From Streptomyces sp. CB02959 (GTDB taxonomy: Bacteria > Actinomycetota > Actinomycetes > Streptomycetales > Streptomycetaceae), in the NCBI RefSeq assembly GCF_002803155.1, contig NZ_NNBP01000015.1, positions 124,001 to 188,000 of the forward strand: a stretch of DNA of 64,000 bases, given 5' to 3'. The translations under genes were made by a program, and so were the position numbers. Below the pieces are notes generated by a model. That model ran no database searches, was not told where the DNA came from, and worked only from the letters and a program-made list of their open reading frames with translations. This document shows positions 60,669 through 64,000 of this stretch, piece after piece. How positions within the stretch are numbered: the stretch's first letter is position 1; every line of letters starts with the position of its first letter.

Positions 60669-62624
60669 CTACCTCCGGGGTGGTTCGAGGGGCAGCCGCA
60701 GCTGAAGGGGGCGCGGCGGCCGTGGACGTGCGTGTCCGGCGGGATTACGTAGGGGAGGGGGTTGTGCACCTGGTGCTGACGAGGGGAAGGTCGGCGGCAG
60801 TGGGGCCGGTCGGGTAGGGGAGTTGGGCGTTGGCGCGGTTGTCCGTTCGGCGCGGATCGGCTGCGACACCTGCGTGGGCTGGGGCGCTCGGGCCGGGACG
60901 CGCTCGACGGTGCCGGGGAGGGAGAGCTGCCGGATCCGGCGGGCCTGGCTGGGGTGAAGTACGGAACGAGGACCTGTCGGGGTACGGCTGAGAGGGGCAG
61001 CACGAGGGCCGGGACGTCGAGCAGCCTGGACGCCGGAAGCAGTACCTGCGGGAGTCCTTGAGGAGGCGCTGGCGATGGCCGTCGCCGGACGTGCCCCGCC
61101 TGCTGCCGGGGCTGTCGGTGCCGACCGGCCATCGGTGGCGGTTGCCGCCTGGGAACGTCCCGAGGAGGAACCACCGCGGGAAGGCAACGTTCGCCGCCGA
61201 CCGCCTTCCCTACTCCCCGGCCCCGGTGCAGAGGGCCGCCCGCCACCGCCGCCCCCACCTGGACCAGGACGTCCCCCTCCACGGCCTGGGCCGAGTCCCG
61301 CTGTGCCACCTCCGCCGGGGCGGCGCCGCAGCAGGCTCATACCGGGCACGTAGTGATCCATGAGCCGGTACATCGCCAAGTGCCGGAGCATCCGCACCGC
61401 AGAAGGTGCATGCGGGCTATGGGCGGGAGTGCCGCGCAGGATGACCTGCATGGTCCAGCCGGGAATCTTGAACAGCACCCAGAACAAGCCGAGTCCGGCG
61501 AGCAGCGTGCCCAGCTGATCGGACTTCGGGATGCCCAGCGTCGAGGCACCTGGAGCGAAGAACAGCTTGATCGCGAGAACGAACGTGATCGACTGCGCGA
61601 CCTGAATGACCAGGCAGCCGGCCAGGGCCCGCCACCACAGCCGGGCGATCGGATCGGTCAGCGGGTGGGCATGACAAGCCAGGGCGAGCGGTCCGCAGAC
61701 GGCCACCAGCGCCAGCACCGCCACCCGCACCATGAAGCCGATCAGCACCGCCAGCACCAGCGCGATCATCATGATCGCCAACAGCAGCAGGTACAGCTTC
61801 AGCCCGGCCACCCCGAAGATGGCGAAGGGGAGGACGCGTTCGACCATGCCCTGCCCGGCGTCAGCCAGGTCGGTGGCCATGATGGCGTGGGCGAGGGCGT
61901 TGGACAGACTGATCGCCTTGCCCATCACCGTCAGCGAGGTGGCCGCTGCGACGATCCCCAACAGCAGCCGCGGGAGGATCTGTTTGAGGGCGTAGCGGGA
62001 CTGGACGGTTTCATGGCCCATGACGGTGATGCCGCCGGCGGTCACGAACAGCACGTAGATGCCGACGGTGATCTCCAGCATGGCTTTCCACAGCCGTTTG
62101 ACGTCGGCGTGCTGGGTGACGTCGGGGGTTGCCAGCAGGGTGTTGGCCAGAAACTCGCGGATCGGTTTCATGACCTGCTCGATCAGCGTGCCGAGGAACG
62201 AGGTGATCGCGTTCACGATCATCGCGGGGAAGTCGGTCAGGACGTCCCAGCCCGAGGAGGTGTCCTTGACGCACTCACGCCCCTCTGCCTCACACGCCGG
62301 AGGAGTAGGCCCCGGCTTCGGCTCCGGGGACGATGGCCGCGAGGGCTGTGAAGGCTTCGGAGACGGACGGCCCGGTGCGGGCGTCGGACCGGGCACGGGG
62401 TCAGGTTTCGGCGAGGTGGAAGGTGGCTTCGGAGCGGTGGCGGTGGGGCCGGGGGCGGGCTCGGGCTCGGGTTGCGGTGGCTCCGGAGCTGCGGATGCCC
62501 GAGCGGTTGCCGCTGCATAAGCCATTTTCGGTGCGGCGTTCTGCGCGGACAGTGCTACTGGAATGAGCACGGTCAGGATGCAGAGAGCGGGCACGGCCCG
62601 TGTGAGGCGCCTGACGCGGCTCAC
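60669..62624 (-). CDS. VirB6/TrbL-like polytopic membrane protein with long low-complexity tail
   Basis: A 651-residue protein. Signal peptide-like N-terminus, a Pro-rich outer spacer (residues about 45-110), then about six membrane helices between residues 130 and 390 (AMLEITVGIYVLFVTAGGIT, LKLYLLLLAIMMIALVLAVL). The tail of about 240 residues is Gly/Arg/Pro-rich and disordered. This matches VirB6/TrbL-type channel proteins of Gram-positive type IV systems. GTG 62624 overlaps the VirB2-like stop (GTGA). Confidence 0.82.
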   Translation of the reverse strand: MSRVRRLTRAVPALCILTVLIPVALSAQNAAPKMAYAAATARASAAPEPPQPEPEPAPGPTATAPKPPSTSPKPDPVPGPTPAPGRPSPKPSQPSRPSSPEPKPGPTPPACEAEGRECVKDTSSGWDVLTDFPAMIVNAITSFLGTLIEQVMKPIREFLANTLLATPDVTQHADVKRLWKAMLEITVGIYVLFVTAGGITVMGHETVQSRYALKQILPRLLLGIVAAATSLTVMGKAISLSNALAHAIMATDLADAGQGMVERVLPFAIFGVAGLKLYLLLLAIMMIALVLAVLIGFMVRVAVLALVAVCGPLALACHAHPLTDPIARLWWRALAGCLVIQVAQSITFVLAIKLFFAPGASTLGIPKSDQLGTLLAGLGLFWVLFKIPGWTMQVILRGTPAHSPHAPSAVRMLRHLAMYRLMDHYVPGMSLLRRRPGGGGTAGLGPGRGGGRPGPGGGGGGGRPSAPGPGSREGGRRRTLPSRGGSSSGRSQAATATDGRSAPTAPAAGGARPATAIASASSRTPAGTASGVQAARRPGPRAAPLSRTPTGPRSVLHPSQARRIRQLSLPGTVERVPARAPQPTQVSQPIRAERTTAPTPNSPTRPAPLPPTFPSSAPGAQPPPLRNPAGHARPRPPRPLQLRLPLEPPRR

Positions 62625-63001
62625 TTCCCGTCACCGCCGCTGGCGCCGATGATGTGCTGGAGCACGGTGACCAGGGCAGGGGCCAGGACCGCCAGCCCGT
62701 AGCCGATCGCCGCGGCTTTCAAGGCCCGCTTCGCGGAGTCGACTTCGCCTGGGTCGCCCCCGGCCATCAGATATCGCAGGCCACCGAAGGTCAGAAACAG
62801 CGTGGCGAGTCCGGACAGGATGCCGACGACCCAGTTCCGCAGATTCTTGATCACGGTGGGAATGTCCGCGACCGCCCACACACGGGGCGAATTCGCCAAC
62901 AGCACCAGCGCAGCCCCCGCCGTGACGAAGGCGAACCGGGTCACCCAGCGGCCCTTCGGGCGGCTTGGCCGCCGGTGCGGCCGGCGAAATCTTGCGAGCA
63001 T
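62621..63001 (-). CDS. VirB2/TrbC-like pilin or small channel protein
   Basis: A 126-residue protein. Basic N-terminus and a signal-peptide-like segment (FAFVTAGAALVLLANSPRVW), then two membrane helices: NWVVGILSGLATLFLTFGGL at about residues 59-78 and IGYGLAVLAPALVTVL at about 98-114. This is the VirB2/TrbC topology. GGAGG precedes ATG 63001; the frame is open to 63025. It is the first gene of the coupled type IV-like run. Confidence 0.82.
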   Translation of the reverse strand: MLARFRRPHRRPSRPKGRWVTRFAFVTAGAALVLLANSPRVWAVADIPTVIKNLRNWVVGILSGLATLFLTFGGLRYLMAGGDPGEVDSAKRALKAAAIGYGLAVLAPALVTVLQHIIGASGGDGK

Positions 63002-63350
63002 GGCGGACGCACCTCCAGCAGACACAACACGGCAGGGGAAAAGAGCGGTTCGACGGAGTGCGATGCGGCCAGGCGCATCACAGGGGTCGTGCGGTGTGGG
63101 GTGAACACGGAACCTGTCCCGGGGCCGTCCTCCTTGAGGCGGTGGGAGCAGGGGGCTCGGGTGTCAGCACGAGACGGTGCGTTCACCCCACACGGCAACG
63201 ACCTGGCAGCAGCCCCGGAAGGGGGCCTGCGCCGGGGACCGTCACCGCCGGGTGCGTGGTGCGCATCCGGTGCCGACGTTCACTGGTAAAAGGGATTTAC
63301 GGGCCCCGGAAATGACATTCCCGGCCGGAAGTCCCTCGAATGCACGGGGA
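63002..63350. promoter_or_regulatory. Promoter region of the type IV-like operon
   Basis: About 350 bases between the partial sigma-like gene and the first type IV gene, both on the minus strand. No gene is supported. It should contain the main promoter of the coupled operon. I could not identify a specific box or a terminator. Confidence 0.45.
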
Positions 63351-64000
63351 TTACTGGTCACGCATCTGGTGGTGCAGGTAGGCAGCCAGCTGCTGTTCGG
63401 CAGCGGCGCGGTGGCGATAGAGCTGACGTACACTCACACCCCGCTCATCCGCCAAGAGCTGCATCGGCTCACCATCCAGCCGCGTACGAGCAATCAACTG
63501 AGCCTCCGCGATGCCTACGGCACCGACGCCGACCGCACGCACCAACACCGCGTACTCGTCCCTCGCCGCACCGCTGCCAACCTCCAGGGAGGCGGCCTGA
63601 CAGGCGGTCCGCGCCGTCGACCGGGTGAGACGGCCGAGGTGAACAGCTTCGTGCCCCGTCTCCTGCTCGACGCGTCGCCGAGCGGCGTAGACCAGCCGGT
63701 TCACCGCCCGGTCGGCCGCCGCGAACAGCTCCCGGGCAACGTCCACGGCGTCCGCATCCACGGTGGACACGGCAGAGGTGACGGCGGCCAGGGCCTCCTG
63801 CTCGACCTCGGCCCGCTCCACGTGGGCGGGACAGGCCAGGCGGGCCAGCATCCGGCGCAGCACCGGAACCGTCATCCCCACGGCCACGACGTCCCACGGG
63901 TCGCCCAGGCGCTGGGCCCGGCGCACTACTTCACCCCAGGCCTGCTGACGCAGCGTCGGCGAAGTGGCGGCGTGGGCAAGGCGGGAGCGGATCTGGTCGA
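63351..64000 (-). CDS. Sigma-region-4/HTH-like protein, truncated by the window edge
   Basis: The frame is open to the right edge, giving at least 216 C-terminal residues of a longer protein. The last 70 residues read like a sigma region 4 or related HTH: AQLIARTRLDGEPMQLLADE followed by RGVSVRQLYRHRAAAEQQLA. The upstream part is helical and Ala/Val-rich. It may regulate the type IV-like operon that follows it in the same direction. The real start is outside the window. Confidence 0.7.
   Translation of the reverse strand, partial: DQIRSRLAHAATSPTLRQQAWGEVVRRAQRLGDPWDVVAVGMTVPVLRRMLARLACPAHVERAEVEQEALAAVTSAVSTVDADAVDVARELFAAADRAVNRLVYAARRRVEQETGHEAVHLGRLTRSTARTACQAASLEVGSGAARDEYAVLVRAVGVGAVGIAEAQLIARTRLDGEPMQLLADERGVSVRQLYRHRAAAEQQLAAYLHHQMRDQ

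Noticed and set aside
1..64000. tRNA, rRNA, insertion sequence or phage integrase
   Set aside because: I looked for cloverleaf arms, transposase motifs with terminal repeats, and integrase signatures and saw none that I could support.

Overview
The window is high-G+C actinobacterial DNA, most likely from a Streptomyces chromosome. GTG starts, start/stop overlaps of the GTGA or ATGA type and G/C at third codon positions are common. The family content is also typical of streptomycetes: a mycosin/EccB/EccD ESX locus, Tad pilus genes with a LysM-BTAD protein, a DUF6415-like protein, an RsbW-like kinase and a replication-relaxation protein.

Layout. 1-6.4 kb: a complete type I restriction-modification operon (hsdM-hsdS-hsdR) with a decayed XRE-type regulator behind it. 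7.1-8.6 kb: an unrecognised two-gene operon (a small helical protein and a four-helix membrane protein). 9.0-11.4 kb: a CorA-like membrane protein coupled to an APH-family phosphotransferase. 11.9-25.2 kb: a type VII (ESX) secretion locus with eccC divergent from eccD-eccB-mycP, a helical protein, a large WXG-like protein with a Gly/Ser/Pro-rich tail, a second mycosin and two WXG100 proteins, closed by a strong hairpin. 25.4-28.2 kb: an opposing three-gene operon (helical partner, DUF1023-type alpha/beta hydrolase, lipoprotein) with a palindrome upstream of it. It reads as an ESX lipase effector with a candidate immunity lipoprotein. 28.6-34.3 kb: HAD hydrolase, HTH-TPR regulator, DUF6415-like protein, secreted proteins and an RsbW-like kinase translationally coupled to a 52-residue microprotein. 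34.3-44.2 kb: a Tad/Flp pilus operon ending in a LysM-BTAD membrane regulator.

44.9-49.1 kb: a proline-rich 46-residue microprotein, a MoxR-type AAA ATPase with an N-terminal winged-helix-like segment, a fused HExxH/VWA protein and a small protein with a Cys-rich tail. 49.1-51.2 kb: a gene-poor stretch with inverted repeats, a perfect terminator, a 43-residue Cys-containing ORF, a 54-bp duplication and an FG-GAP remnant. 51.2-64.0 kb (minus strand): a compact, mostly translationally coupled type IV secretion-like cluster. In transcription order it holds a VirB2-like pilin, VirB6-like protein, PrgI/VirB3, VirB4 ATPase, VirD4/TraG-like coupling ATPase, replication-relaxation protein, SLT-NlpC/P60 hydrolase, a membrane protein with an HTH-like tail, and a protein with two winged helices. 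A partial sigma-region-4-like gene runs off the right edge. No relaxase or integrase was recognised.

Three different envelope-spanning machines (type VII, Tad, type IV-like) therefore sit next to each other with a restriction system at one end. The most interesting candidates are the lipase/lipoprotein operon, the relaxase-less type IV cluster, and the MoxR/VWA module, whose ATPase carries a winged-helix-like segment resembling that of the regulator at the end of the type IV cluster. Functions are inferred from sequence recognition only; no search was run.
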